From: Phascolomyces articulosus
Lineage: Eukaryota; Mucoromycota; Mucoromycetes; Mucorales; Lichtheimiaceae
Direction: 5' to 3'
Assembly (NCBI GenBank): GCA_025677815.1
Contig: JAIXMP010000015.1
Coordinates: 744,001 to 808,000, forward strand
DNA length: 64,000 bases
Below are positions 48,975 through 61,664 of this stretch, one piece after another; the stretch's first letter is position 1; the number at the start of each line of letters is the position of its first letter. A program made the translations under genes and the position numbers. Under the pieces are notes generated by a model. It was not told the DNA's origin. It ran no database searches and saw nothing but the letters and a program-made list of their open reading frames with translations.

Positions 48975-49535
48975 GGTAAACAAAAAAAAATATATATATA
49001 ATAATAATAATATTAATAATTATAAAACTAGAAATAATAATGATAGAATGATGAAGGATATATGATATAATATAATATAATATATATATTTATAATCAAT
49101 TATATATATATATATATAAGAAAAAGAAAAAAAAAAGAAAAAAAAACGAATGGACGGGGAAGAAGTTGTTAAAAAAAAAGAGGTAGGAGAAAGAAGAAGA
49201 AAAAAAAAAGGGAAATTTTCTGTGTTGAATTATTTTTATATAATTCTTGTGCGTCAATCCGTTTACAATTTATTATGAAAAAAAGAAACGTGTTTAAACT
49301 ATTTTACTATTTTTGATAATAAATAATAAATCACAATGATGATTTAAAAAAAGAAGAAGAAGAAGAAGTGAAAAGAAAAAGGAGTAAAAAAAAAAAAAAA
49401 GACCGGCAAAAAAAAAAAGAAAAAAAAAGACCGAGAACTTGCTTTTTTGCAATCAAATAATCATCATGATAATGAACAATTGGGATATAAGTTACACCCG
49501 CAAAGCCGATCCCATCCCCCATCCTCTCTCTCTCT
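48780..49535. other. Low-complexity spacer
   Basis: Dense A, T and TA runs (48942-48974, 49080-49120). No gene supported, apart from the possible upstream exon just before it. Confidence 0.5.
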
Positions 49536-51261
49536 TTAAGTACTACTCTCTTTTTGACGAACGGGCCGCTTTCTATAAGTCATACAAAAAAAGCATGGTA
49601 AGAAAAGGAAAATGGTGTCGATCAAAAAAAAAAAAAACTACTTTTCTTTTTTTACCCAAGCGCTTTATCACTTAGTATGGTCACTGGTCGTCTTATACTA
49701 TCATCATCATGATTCGTGATACTATATAGAATATGTCATGTATGTAAATATGATTGGTCAATAATATCCTTTTTTAAAAAACAATAAGAAAAAAAAAAGC
49801 TTTCTTCTCTCTCCTCTTTTAAAAAAATACTCACCTCATCATTAAGTCTTCTGGTGATGGCTATATAATATATTTTAGAATCAATCCCATTCTTTTTTTT
49901 TTTTTCCATCTCCGTAATATTATATATAATAAGATTTACCATGACATGATGATAAGTTTCTAAAGTAGAGACTAAAATACTATTGACGTCGATCAAAGTT
50001 GCTATTATAATAATAATAATAATGTGAATAAGAAAATTGAACCATGATGGTAACACCAACAACAATAGTTCTCTCTCTCCACGATCCACATACATATTTG
50101 TACAGTATTACGAGCATCTTCAATATAACGCATGAGAGTCGCATGCAGATCTTTACACTTTTGATATATCTCCTGAATAATAATAATATAATAATAATCA
50201 TAATAATAATTAATAAGATAAAATAATAAGAAAGGCAAAGGATGTTATATATATATATACTACTTTATATATATATTTTAATCTACTTGCTTGAATCAAT
50301 TCATTTTCTTCTTGAGTATGAGAAAAAGGTTTATTATTTTCTTGTTGACGAGAAATTAATAATTGTGATAAAAATTCAGCTGTTGTTTTTGCTTCTTGAA
50401 GGATCAACTGTTGTACCTTTTTTTTTTTTTTGCATGATTGAATTTAGTAAAAAACGGATTTTTGTCTTTTTTTGTTAAAAACTCCCCCCATTTCAACTTT
50501 GAATCTTGCCAATTTCCTTTTCTCCCTTCCGATTTTTTGACACACAGTTTTTTTTTCTACATATATATATAACACTCCTCTCTCTAACTCTCCCCCCACA
50601 TCCCCAACCTCAGACGCATGTAAATATATATATATATATCTTAATAATCCCATTTGCTATTTTACTATGTTCTCTCCTTCTTCTACTTCTTATATATACA
50701 CTATTACTTTTTTCATCATCATCATCATCATCACACCATCATTCATTTTTTTTTTATATTCCTCCTCTCCCCCCCCTCTCTCTCTTTCTCTCCTTCTAAA
50801 CACATTATTCTCCTTGATATAAAAAGACAATCATAAAAGGGTAAAAAAAAACAATCCAATCATGATTATATATATATATATATACCTTGAATAGATCCTC
50901 CTTCTCATCATTATCGACAAAAGATCTTCTTTGAATGTTGTTTTTCTCCTTCTTTTGACGATTCATTCCTCCTTTTGTTATCGTACTTTTCCATCGACGT
51001 AACAATGGTTCTTCTTGTTGTGAATGATTCATTTTTGTTGTTGTTGTTGCCACCTCTTCTTGATAACCCATTCTAAATGGATCAGGAGGCGCAGTCATCC
51101 TACATGTTGTTGTGGCGCACCATTCTACAAGTGGTTGCATGGTAGGTTTATGACGATATTGAACCATCCATAATTGCATACATTCAGTTAATTTTTGTCG
51201 TACATGAATATGTGTATTCTATATCCAATAATTTTTTTTTAATTCATCTGTAATATGTATA

Positions 51262-51295
<34 letters not shown>

Positions 51296-51482
51296 ATATA
51301 AAAACTTACAGAATCGTTCCACAAGGTGGTCAAGTCTTTTAATAAACCTTTGTCTTGTAGTTGATCTACAAAAAAATAAATAAGTTAAAAAAAGAGAGGA
51401 TCATGTAAACCAGTATAATGAGTAAAAAAAACCACTTACCATCAAATTCATTACAATTTTCAGAGATAGCTCGTAATAACTA

Positions 51483-51513
<31 letters not shown>

Positions 51514-52160
51514 TTAGCTCTAATCGAATAATGAAAGAAAGAGTGGAAGGGTTTTTTACTTACGGATAAAGCCAATATATGAGTTTGAGGATGATGTTGA
51601 ATGGTCAATTTTTTTTGAAGTAATTTTCTTGTAGTTTTTGGTCCATTGGATATACGAATTACTTTATTACATATTTGAATAATTAATTGCCAATCTTCTT
51701 GTTCCAATTGTGAATCGGTTGCTTGGTCTATATATGAAAATTATTTTATTTTTATTCGATCATCCTTCTTTCTCTTCTTCCCCTCCCCCTCCCCCAACAC
51801 TTTATAAATATATATATATAAATTCATTTTGTGTGTGTGTGTGTTTTTTTTTTCTATCTAACCTATAGATCGAACTAGTTCATTTATTTCACTTTGTTGA
51901 TTTTTTTCTGATAATAACAAAGAAGAAAGTTTATTCCTATTATTATATTTCCCCACGAACAAGGTATAAAACACAAACGAATGTTAAAAAAAAAAGAGAT
52001 TGAATTTTAAAAAATAATGATTGTCCATTAGCATTGGGCATTTTAGTTTCTTTTTTTTTTTTTTTTTTTTTTTTTACCTCATGTCGTTCAACAAACTAAT
52101 ATGCGGTATAACAAGTGTGGAGAGTACAAAATAATTAGGTGTTCGTTTTCTTGGCGGCAT
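49536..52160 (-). CDS. VHS and GAT domain protein, LSB5/GGA/TOM1-like vesicle-sorting adaptor
   Basis: Twelve small exons (52078..52160, 51863..51936, 51564..51727, 51440..51479, 51310..51365, 50886..51218, 50291..50416, 50094..50172, 49940..50001, 49835..49860, 49656..49721, 49536..49572) join in frame to 381 codons. The VHS domain (about residues 45-180) shows ATDSQLEQEDWQLIIQICN, SNGPKTTRKLLQKKL, AISENCNEFDG and a Trp-containing end. A basic linker follows. The GAT three-helix region reads LILQEAKTTAEFLSQLL, EIYQKCKDLHATLMRYIEDA and TLIDVNSILVSTLE. Known: VHS/GAT proteins bind cargo and ubiquitin at endosomes or link to actin patches (LSB5). The intron 50173-50290 uses a GC donor (CAA/GCAAGT) with an AG acceptor. 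The exon 7 start could be 9 nt later. No clathrin-adaptor ear domain follows. Confidence 0.83.
50173..50290 (-). other. GC-AG intron in the VHS/GAT gene
   Basis: Donor GCAAGT and acceptor TTCAG. A GT donor four bases further would break the frame, while the GC donor joins NELIQ to EIYQKCK, matching the helix pattern of GAT domains. Confidence 0.6.
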
Positions 52161-53592
52161 TTTTTTTTTTGGGTCACGGGGAAAATATAATTCTTTTTTT
52201 GGGGGGTGGTGGTGGTGGTGGTTTAATATATACAACTTTTCTTATCCAGGAAATAATTGCATTAAAAGCCATTGAAGAAGTTATATAATAAAAAAGAAAG
52301 GAGATAAATATAAATTATGCAAACCATTTTGGTAAATTTTAAGTAGATAAAGTTTAATTTTATATTTTATTATTGTGTTAGAAAGAAAGAATGTAGTCAA
52401 AACAATAGCAAGATTAGCTTTTTTTTTTTGGTACGTTTTAAATGATCATCCATATCGTACATCAAGAAATAATAGATTGATGAACTTTTCTTTCATGATA
52501 AGATCATCCATCAAAAGAAGGGAGATGATGATGAGATGAAAAAAAAAGTGCTTTATTTATTTATTTGGTAGATGGATTGTATTCAAGAGTATCATCTCCT
52601 CGGAAGAAATATAAACGATGAAGAAAATCTCTTCATATAATAATGTCATTCTACTATATCAAAGGTATTATTCGAAACTGTTGTTTCAAAAAAGACATTT
52701 CAAAACATAGGTAACAACTCAATCTGGTACTACTTGGTATATATAAAAAAACACAACCTCCTTCTCTTCTCCTTCCTAATAATAAAAGATCAACTTAAAA
52801 ACGATGAAAGAGACTCTGGTCCCCGCACACGCATAAATTGACTCCTCCTTTTTTTCTATTTCATTGTCAATTCCCCGTTCATTTGTTTGCACTCAGCAAT
52901 AACAACAACGAAACGCACGGTCTTGAATTCTTGTAAAAAAATCTCCTCTCAAAAAAAAAAAAAAAAAAAAAAAAAATGAGGGGAAAAAATTGGACACCGC
53001 TTTTCAATAGTTGCATTTGCATTCAATATGTCAAAAAGTACCTCAACATACTCATCTTTTATTTCGTTACCGCTTCAAAAGAAAAAGGAGTTGGTCATCA
53101 ATAAACCAAGAAACATTCTTTTATAATTACGTCAATGTATTTTCAAACTCATAAACAATTCAATCTATCTTATGCAACTTATAAGATAAAAGAAAGAAAA
53201 AAGGTGTGCATCACCCCCAGAAGATGGTTCTTTAGAATACTTTTTTTAGTAATCATGACGTCAATTATATTTTAATACATTTATCCTCAGTACACTTTCT
53301 CAGTTTATAAATGATGATGATGATGTTGATGATGAAAAAAAAAAGAATGCATCATGATCACCAGACTTTTTTTTTCATGTATCCCTTTTTTTTTGCCAAT
53401 AAGAACTTAATCTGTACCAGATAATTCACCATTCCGCAAACAATGACATTTTTGTTGTTGGGAGGGGAAAGAACTTTTTTTTTTTTTTTTATAAAAATCT
53501 TTCCAGTTTTTCATTTTGAATTAACCAAATAGACGTTGCGCGCGAAAAAAAGTTATAAAAAGAAATTAAGGGAGAGAAAGTGATTTATTTAC

Positions 53593-53650
53593 CTGAACGA
53601 ACAACACTTTGATCATCAAATCGACGACACACCTCATATTCCCAATATCT
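53593..53650 (-). other. Isolated exon-like segment
   Basis: The minus strand reads YWEYEVCRRFDDQSVVRSG and ends at a CAG/GTAAAT donor. The composition is protein-like against a low-complexity background. No partner exon was found, so it may be a gene fragment. Confidence 0.2.
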
Positions 53651-55521
53651 TCAAAACTGGTTTTCCATATGAGATAAACGCGACCTTCTTTTTTTTCAAA
53701 GTTAAGAATTTTATTGGATCATGTTTCTTTTTTCAACCATAATTAATTAACTAAACCATGGAACAAAAAAAAAAAACCCTTGCATTTACCATGTATGTAT
53801 ATGTCATGTATAAAAAAAGAGCGGGTCTATTTGTTCTCAAAAGTATTTAAAAAACGTGTGTATATGTTTCTCTCTCTCTTATTATATTGAATGCAAGGGA
53901 CTCTCCCCCCCTCCTCCCCTCTTTCTCTCTTCTATATAAAGATGAATAATGACGCTGCACATATATACTAAAATGCACGATCGAAGATGGGTTATATATT
54001 TTATTTTGAACGAAAAAAAGGCTTGTGATCTCTGCATGGTAATATAAATAATAAATATAGACACCCACACTCACATCTATATAATTCCCCGCATCTACTA
54101 ACAAACAAATATTATATTCGGCTTCATTTCCGGGAATATATAAAATGGATGAGTCCAATAAAAATGCTTTAAAACAACTTGTCAATATTTTTTTTTCTAT
54201 TGAAAATGATGCGAGATTAATAAGACGACTCTCCTTTTCTTTTTCTCTTCTCCTTTTTTTTTTTTTATTATTATTATTACATTTCATCTTTAACTGTTGT
54301 ATAATATAATAGTGCATGAATGGGGAGAGGGGAGAGAAAGAAAAGAAAAGAAAAAGCATCTGTGCGTTTAGGGTTACCTTTTTGGTTGGATAAATAAAAA
54401 GGCCTTATGATGTAAAATATAGTTATTCAACCCTTATTCAATGGAATAGTTCTTGAATGATAATAATTATTCTGTATGATTAATTGTGTAAGAAGACACA
54501 CACATATATAAAGATGTTGGCATTGCTTATCTAGTTAAAAATAAACGACTCTTCAAAAATGTATGTGTCTTATATATCTTTTTTAAAAAAACATTCTGAT
54601 GTCATGTGTATGTGTGTGTTTAGAAAATAGTATTACCATCCAGAGGGAAATTCGTTACTGTAGCTAAATGTATGACTATAAATATAATGATTACTGTAAA
54701 AGAAAACGGTAGTCATTTTGATGATGTATAATAAAAAGTATATTCATCCTATTGTAATTGTTACAGAACCAATTACTACTCACTTATGTCATGGTCAAAA
54801 AAAAAGTTCTAATCATACGTACGACAATGGATTATTAATGTTTGATAAAATTCGATTCAAATGTAATAATAGTAAGAGATGATGATTGGATGAATAAGAA
54901 AGATAAATATAAATGTATCATCTATCGAAGATTTCTTACAATATAATATTTTCAATAGAGACTAAACTTCTATACGATACAGAATTCCAACCTACTACTA
55001 CTACTACTACTACTACTGGTAATGACACTGCTTTCATCGTACTACTTTTTTTTATAGTGTTGTAATTATCATTATTGACTTGATTAAACAACAACAACGA
55101 TCTATATTAGTATAACGTCATTAACAATATAACAACAGTGGATAGCTAGTCTTGTCTGTATTTATAAATAATCAAGATATAAAACTACCTATCATGGATT
55201 GCATTCTTTGCACTTTAGGCATTTTTGGTCATATATTTAGTAATGATTATCAAAAACACGAATGCATGAAGGAGAAACGAGTCATCATCGATGAGAAAAA
55301 TAGAGGTAATTAAAAGTATGAAACATTCAATCTCTTCTTCTACTTTTCATCATCATTTATAATTCCATAAGCAACAAAAATGGTGGATTCGACATCCTAT
55401 TGCTATTTCCACCTTTGTGTATAAAAACTTTATTTTACATACGTAACATTGCTATATAATATAGATACTTAAAAAACCTTTATCACCTATTTCTTATTAA
55501 AGACGTTTGAATCGTGTTACG

Positions 55522-55659
55522 ATGATGTTATTTTTTTTTATTGTATTAGCATTATATACATTTCCTTGTAATACGACTCAGTTGTACAATGGGTCAATTT
55601 ATATAAATGGAACATATCATAATCATCATCATCCATATGAGTATCTACTACCTAAGTGA
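55522..55659 (+). CDS. Possible 45-residue secreted peptide
   Basis: MMLFFFIVLALYTFPCNT looks like a signal peptide. The remaining ~27 residues hold two N-glycosylation-type sites (NGS, NGT) and a His run. It could be chance in AT-rich DNA or one exon of a larger gene. No similarity recognised. Confidence 0.25.
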   Translation: MMLFFFIVLALYTFPCNTTQLYNGSIYINGTYHNHHHPYEYLLPK

Positions 55660-56384
55660 ACAAGAAAAAAAAAAACTGCACATCTAAAAAATAATGGCAC
55701 TACTACTCTTCTCCTATTTTTTTTTTAAATCATACGTACACTTTTATTGTTCTTATTTTCTCCTTATTCGATCTATTTGGGGATATTTTGGACTATTTTA
55801 GAAGCATCCTATGAAAATCCTATTGCTAGACTATTCTATAGTATCATTTTTATAGTTTAATAATGGCTATTGGTGCATTGGCTTTTAGTGGAACTTGTGA
55901 CAACAATAACTTATTTCTTTCTCTATATATATTATAATTATATAATATGATACTACACTTTCTCCTCTCCCTCTTTCTTATTATTTGTAGTTTATATATA
56001 TAGTCGAATCTCACTATAAGTGATCTTCATAACCTTCCCCCTCTTCCCCATCCCATTATTTAAAAAAAGAACATTTTATAGTCACATATTGTATGTATAT
56101 ATGTGTGTATGTAGTAATATATTTCACAGATTCAAATGCATTGATCATCATAAAAAAAAAAGAAAAAGAATTCGCGTATATGTGTTGTATTTTTTTGAAT
56201 GATGAATTGTATAATAAGGGAAGGAAAGTTGATATGAAACGGAAGAGGAGGCAAAAGAAGAAGAAAAAAAAAAGAAAAATAATAGAATATGAGGATGAGT
56301 GCTATACAGAAAAAGAAGATATATATAGGAGATTTTTAAATGTTGGGGATGTGTGGATAAGGGAAAACAAAATGATCAAAAGAA

Positions 56385-57370
56385 CTATGATTGAAGATTC
56401 ACATAACCTTGTTTTTGATCTTGAGAATGAGTAGATTGTTCTGTTGTCGATCCATTATTATTTTCTTGTTGACCTTGATCCGATGGAGGTGGTGATTGTT
56501 GTTGTTGTTGTTGTTGTTGTTGACCTTCTTTACTATCCTTATTCACATATTCTCCATTATGCAACTTTCCTTGCTTTTCCAATTCGGCAATTTCAGCAGT
56601 AGCTAAAAATCAATAAGAAATGTTATTATTAATAAGATATAAATATATATAGAGTATTCCCCCATCTCATCTTCATAGAATTCATTTCAAACATAGACAC
56701 ATACTTAAAAAACGACCCCCTGGACCCCTAGGACGTCTCATGGCATGACGATGTCGACTTTCATGAAGATATGGCTTTCTTGTTCTACCCACTCGATTCA
56801 TTTCTTCCAATTTAAACCGTGCTGTTCTTCGCTTCAAGATCCGATGATATTGTTTCGCGTTCACATACAAAGGTTCTTCTTCTGGTTGTTGAGGAGCAGC
56901 TGCAGCTGCTGCTGCAGTAGGTGCCATGATGACTTCACCATTTGGTCCTCGATACAATGAAGTATTCATCACTTGTGCTTGTGCTGTAATCATGGCTGCA
57001 GGCTAAAACAAAAAAAAAAATATTGCTCTAATATTAGAAACATTCATTCACTTTTTTTTTTTTTTTTTAAAAAAAAAAGAAAAAGAAAAAAAAAGTCAAA
57101 ACACGAGAAAAAAGAAAAACTATATATATTTTTTTACCATGGATTGAGCGGCATAACTAAGATGGCGATTAGGATCGTACGCGAGGGGTGACCGTTGTTC
57201 TTCAGTCTACATTTTGTATTTTGTATTTTTTTTTTAGTCAAAAAAAATATTTTACATGAATTTCCAAAAAAAAAAAAAGTTACCATTGTGCCTGGTACTG
57301 AAGTAGCAGGAGGTTCTTGGGAACCAAGACGACTACCACTGTTATTACTTGTGTTGCTATCGTAATTCAT
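56385..57370 (-). CDS. NF-YA / HAP2 CCAAT-binding transcription factor subunit
   Basis: Four exons (57284..57370, 57138..57206, 56705..57002, 56385..56602) give 223 codons. The conserved core is intact: [18 protein letters not shown] (NF-YB/NF-YC contact helix), a linker, then [24 protein letters not shown] (CCAAT recognition). Around it are an Ala run and, after the core, a Gln run (nine Gln) and Pro/Ser-rich tail, likely activation regions. Known role: the sequence-specific subunit of the heterotrimeric CCAAT factor, controlling respiration and iron or nitrogen metabolism in fungi. The donor of exon 3 lies immediately after the core. Confidence 0.95.
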
Positions 57371-58651
57371 GGTTCAAGTTGAGACTTTATTTTTTTTTTT
57401 TAGAGAAACTTTTTTTTTTAAAAGTGTATGAAAACGATCTACAAACGTTCCATTCAAAAATGAAATTCATATAATTTTTCATCAGATATACGATTCAATA
57501 AGAATATTAAAAAAAAAAGGTGAGAGAGAATAAGAGTGTTGTTTCTATAATATTATAGTGTTGTAGTATCAAACGTAACTTCTGCTTTTTCACTTTACCA
57601 AAATATTCGCGGGGTACTTTCAGGATACGACCTTATTGGCTCGAAGAGACTTTGTTGGAACAAAACGATATGGTTGGATAGATTTTGAGCTTCTTGATTG
57701 GAAGAAACCACCCTTTTATATATCCATAGGCTTATGACAAACAATTCCTACAAAAAAAAAAAAGTTTTTTCGGACATTCAAATAGAGTGACGAGTATATC
57801 CAATCCAATTTCGGTTTTAGGGTATTTTATTTATCCGGCTATTTAATTGTTTCTTTACATCATCCTTTCATCATCCTTCCAACCTATTGTTGGAACTATT
57901 CGATATAAAAGTAAATAACCCTCATATTGTCAGAAGTATATATATTATCTTTCATTTGGAAAAAAAAAGCCTTTATTTTAAAAAGTAAGAGTGGGAAAAA
58001 AGGGTCTTTGTAAGATGGGATCTATATAATAGGTCTACTTTGTTCCAGAAACTAATAAATTTTATCAAGATCAAATAAAAATGGTTGCAAATATCTCAAA
58101 TATTAGATTGGATGGTTGCTTTTAAATGATTTGACTTCTTCTTATGATGTATAAACATGAATGAACTTGGGCCAATTTTATTGTCTATTATCAAAAGAGG
58201 TATATATATTGAGGCAAATCTTTTATTAATATCATATAGCGACAACAGCAATCATCAAGAAAATGATAAACAAGAACAATCCTCTACTACTAATATTATT
58301 AGTTTATTAGATTCACTCATAAAATGAATATGTTGCCAGATGTACTTTATCCAAAAAGAAGAAATGCTGTATGCATATCAATAGATGAAAATCATTTCTA
58401 ATAAATTGTTGGATGATCAAGAAGGAAACATGTTTTTTTTTTCAGTTTCTTATACTCGTGTGTTATGACTATTTATATTCATAAGTTGGGAAAGATTATA
58501 TTATATTTTATAAACATGCATTTATAGACGAAAATGAAAAAAAACAGCAAATTTAGTATATATAATCCTGCTGGATGGCAAACCGTCTATGATTTAAACT
58601 TATTATTCCCTGCATTAGTTGTGTGTTACCAAAAAAAAATATATATATTAT
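57371..58651. other. NF-YA upstream region and spacer
   Basis: Promoter side of NF-YA followed by AT-rich spacer. It contains a 56-codon frame at 58157-58327 (MNELGPILLSIIKRG...), protein-like but unrecognised. The right duplication arm begins at about 58652. Confidence 0.45.
58157..58327 (+). CDS. Short unrecognised reading frame
   Basis: 56 codons with a hydrophobic first half (MNELGPILLSIIKRGIYIEAN) and an Asn/Gln/Ser-rich second half. A GGTATATAT inside could be a donor. It may be an exon of an unresolved gene or chance. Confidence 0.2.
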   Translation: MNELGPILLSIIKRGIYIEANLLLISYSDNSNHQENDKQEQSSTTNIISLLDSLIK

Positions 58652-58920
58652 ACATACGTTTTCTTTCAAATTCAAGCAAATACCATCCAAATTGACACCC
58701 CTGAATATCTGGCTTTTATGACAATATCGTCGTTATCGATGATAGGAGACAAAATAGCATGCCATGATACAATACAAATACCTATAATTGTCAAACTTAA
58801 TAATGAGTTAATACTTTCTTTCTTAATTACACTGCTTCATCTCTATTATAATCAAAACATTAAATTACATGACTTTCTGGAAGATTGGATGAAATAGATA
58901 ACTTTTGATTGTTTGCAATG
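58652..58920 (-). pseudogene. Block B copy of the unidentified gene, fragment
   Basis: The minus strand matches left 37870-38150, including GIVSWHA-type coding sequence and the same intron boundary (ATAATTGTC around 58785-58805), but with shifts. It ends without the downstream exons. Confidence 0.6.
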
Positions 58921-58951
58921 ATGAATGCGTTGAATTTAAGCACATATTTTA

Positions 58952-59425
58952 TGCAACTTAAAATTGATCCATTTTCAACTTTTATGGGTAATGGAATCAT
59001 TAATGGCGGTTGCTCTTTCGACTGTAAGTTTATATTTTGCCATTTTTTTTTTGGTGATGGATAATACTCATATATATATAATATCAAATAAAAGAATGGG
59101 CTTATAAGGTAAAGATATTTTTTCTATTTTGAAGGGAGAGACTTTGGGTTTTTGTGAATATTTACTTGGACCCGTATTAGATGATGTTGGATTCAAATGC
59201 ATGAATCGCAACCATGTATATGCCATGGATAAACGTGACAAAACCTTTTATGAACATGTCAAAAGAAATAGATCCAGTGTAAAATTAAATTCAATTCGTA
59301 TCACAGTCCTTGGTTATTATGACGAAATGATTTATTCAGTAGCAGGTTATCGATCATGATTGAGAAAAACATTGGGAAAAAAATATCAAAAGGGTGTTTT
59401 TGATGGCCATGTGAATGAGCCATAA
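58952..59425 (+). pseudogene. PAM17, dead truncated copy
   Basis: Lacks the promoter and the first ~80 codons, because the match to the intact gene starts at its YFMQLQIDPFSTFM segment. The membrane part is frame-shifted. The second exon is readable (GFCEYLLGPVLDDVGFKCMN) but the invariant NPVPDYYGEKI has become ITVLGYYDEMI, and a TGA replaces the Trp of YRSW. It is tail-to-tail with the intact TVP15, as in the left arm. Confidence 0.88.
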
Positions 59426-59608
59426 ACGGTTCTTTTTGATTTATTTTAATAAAAAAAAAGATACAACATTCTTTCCAATCATTATGTCATCATAATAACA
59501 ATGTAAAAATTATATTTAATACGTGTGGAATAAGGTAGAATAAGATGGGAGATGGAATGGATCATGAACAACAAAACAAAAAAAAAATGAGTGAGATAGA
59601 GGAGAACT

Positions 59609-60762
59609 TTATACAGTAGGACCTGGACCATCAGATACATAAGTTTTTGTTGGAAATGATCCACCATATGAACCAGGAGAACCGTGACCCACATCCGTAG
59701 CAGGTGTACTATAAGACCCATTATTATAAGCAGCTCCTCCACTTGGATAAGATCCATTATTATAAGCAGCCCCTCCACCTGGATAAGAACCTCCTTGTTC
59801 TAAGGGTCGTGTTGAATATCCCAATGATTCTTCAAATGCCGATCTTTGCATATTGCTAGGTGCCTGAACGCCAGGTACAAAATGAAGAACAGTATAAACA
59901 ACACCAACAACAATGACAATGACACCTGAGGCAATAGCAAGTGCTCCATAATTTAACGATATACAACCAATGCTATATTGTTTTTGGTCGATTGTTTGTT
60001 TGAATGATCATAAATTACAGACAATTTTTGTTTTTATATATATATTCTGTTAGTGACCATAGATCAGAATTCAACCTATAAAAGCAGAAAAACAAGACTT
60101 ACAAGATATAGACTGATATATGTATTAGAAAAAAAAAGGTATTTCATTCTATTAGTGACTGATACATTTTATATTATAATAATGAATCCTGAAGCAAAAA
60201 TAAACTTACATAAACCACGTCCGAGGAATGAAAACATGAATGATGCAAATTGAGTGATTTGAGAAGGTAAACGAAACTCAAAAACAGCAGTAATGACACC
60301 GAAAATTCTAAAAAAAAATGATAGCACATCAGCCTTTGTTCCTTTTTGTACTAAACCATCCCATCATGTATTCAATGATAAAAAACTCACATGCAAAAAA
60401 TACCAGTAATAAAGTTTGGAAAGCCTTTTTGTTATATCCATCCCAAAAAAAAAAGAGTATGTCAAAAACTTGATTTTTTAGTGTCTTTTGTATAATTGAT
60501 CAGATCCGGATCAAATTATTATTTCTCTCTCTTTTTCTTTTTACCTCCTATATATGTTTATATCAAAATAAATATTGATGAGTTTATCGGTCCATGGTGG
60601 TTTTTTTTTTTTTTTTTTTTTTCATGTCAAAGTTTCGAGAGGGATCAAAAAAAAAGAAAGAAACGAACCTCTAATAATGGTGCCTATACCACCAATCACC
60701 ATAAAAGCAGCTACAACGCAATTAATGATTCGAAAAACGAGTGACATGTCAACAGACGCCAT
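59609..60762 (-). CDS. TVP15-like COPI-associated Golgi membrane protein, intact copy
   Basis: Five exons (60669..60762, 60391..60424, 60210..60307, 60103..60112, 59609..59972) give 199 codons. Four membrane segments: LVFRIINCVVAAFMVIGG, NFITGIFCMIIFGVITAVF, FYIFIGCISLNYGALAIASG and VIVIVVGVVYTVLHFV. Between them is the conserved FASFMFSFLGRGLFYIFIG block. The cytosolic tail has SYPGGG and AYNNGSY repeats. Known family (COPI_assoc, TVP15/TVP18-like): late Golgi/Tlg2 vesicle membrane proteins. The fourth exon is only 10 nt (TCTATATCTT) between a CAG acceptor and a GTAAGT donor, and it is required to read LFYIFIG in frame. The first donor is GTTCGT, slightly unusual. Confidence 0.9.
60103..60112 (-). 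other. 10-nt microexon of TVP15
   Basis: TCTATATCTT, preceded by ATATATCAG and followed by GTAAGTCTTG. It supplies parts of four codons (L/F, Y, I, F). The phases of exons 3 (one base over) and 5 (one base needed) fit only with it. Together with its acceptor it is deleted in the left-arm copy. Confidence 0.85.
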
Positions 60763-61484
60763 TGTTATGATAGATTGATTAGTTTCTAATTTTTTTTTTT
60801 AAAAAAAATAAAAATAAAGAAGTAAAAAAAAAAGTTCTAGGTGTGGCACACACAACAATGAATGGGAAAGATTGTAGTACAAAACGCGTTTTGATGGTTT
60901 CAATTGCCCAATCCATTTAGCCGATATGGTTGTTTCCCGCCAAGATTGGATAGTATTATAAAGATGTCTGTTATTTTTTTATGATCTATGTATGACTTTA
61001 TACATCAGCTACCTTTTTTTTCATATCAATTCCTCTTTTCTTTTCTTTTTTTTTCTTTTGAAACATGGAAGAAAAAGGTAGTTCCTAACCATTAGGGATC
61101 ACTTAATTATTCAATGAAAAGGGTTCAAAATTATTATTATCATCATTGGAACGCATTAAATTATAATTTAATCGCAATTTATGACAGAATCCTTTTATAG
61201 AAGGTTGTGATTGGTAAACGTTTTTACATATTGCTACTACTACGTATCGACATTTTATTTATTCTGTAATAATTTTTTTTTTGACATTATATGGATAATG
61301 ACTAGTCAATATCAAGAACTCCAATTGCTACTGCTCTCAAAAAAAAAAGCTAAAGGCATGATAAATTATTAGTCTAAAATATTTTAACATTGACAGCGTC
61401 AACCTAAGGTCCGTGTGACAAAAGAAATTACATTTTTTTTTATCATCCGAATTCTGCTCGTTCAGAAGATAGATACCAAGTCAA

Positions 61485-61629
61485 GTAATATGAGAAGAAT
61501 TTTTCTTTTTTCAGTCTACCCAATTTTTTTTTTCTGATTTAGATTTCTAGAGTAGAAATATTATTCTACACAAAAAGAATCCACTTACGCATATCTTTAG
61601 ATGTTTCTTGAGAATAATAGGGTAATCAT

Positions 61630-61664
<35 letters not shown>

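Larger units (their letters stand above)
52161..56384. other. Long gene-poor, low-complexity spacer
   Basis: About 4.2 kb of AT-rich DNA with homopolymers and TA, GAT and CTA repeats. Most frames here are low-complexity. Two small items are listed separately: an exon-like piece at 53593-53650 and a short secreted-type frame at 55522-55659. A further protein-like frame at 55195-55308 (MDCILCTLGIFGHIF...) ends at a possible donor but leads nowhere I can follow. Confidence 0.45.

Noticed and set aside
49736..50095. 119-codon minus-strand frame in the VHS/GAT region
   Set aside because: It reads across true introns and exons of the VHS/GAT gene in a different frame, and its Ile/Lys-rich sequence is intronic.
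53847..54359. 170-codon minus-strand frame
   Set aside because: Built from homopolymer and CT-rich low-complexity DNA. No recognisable domain or splice logic.
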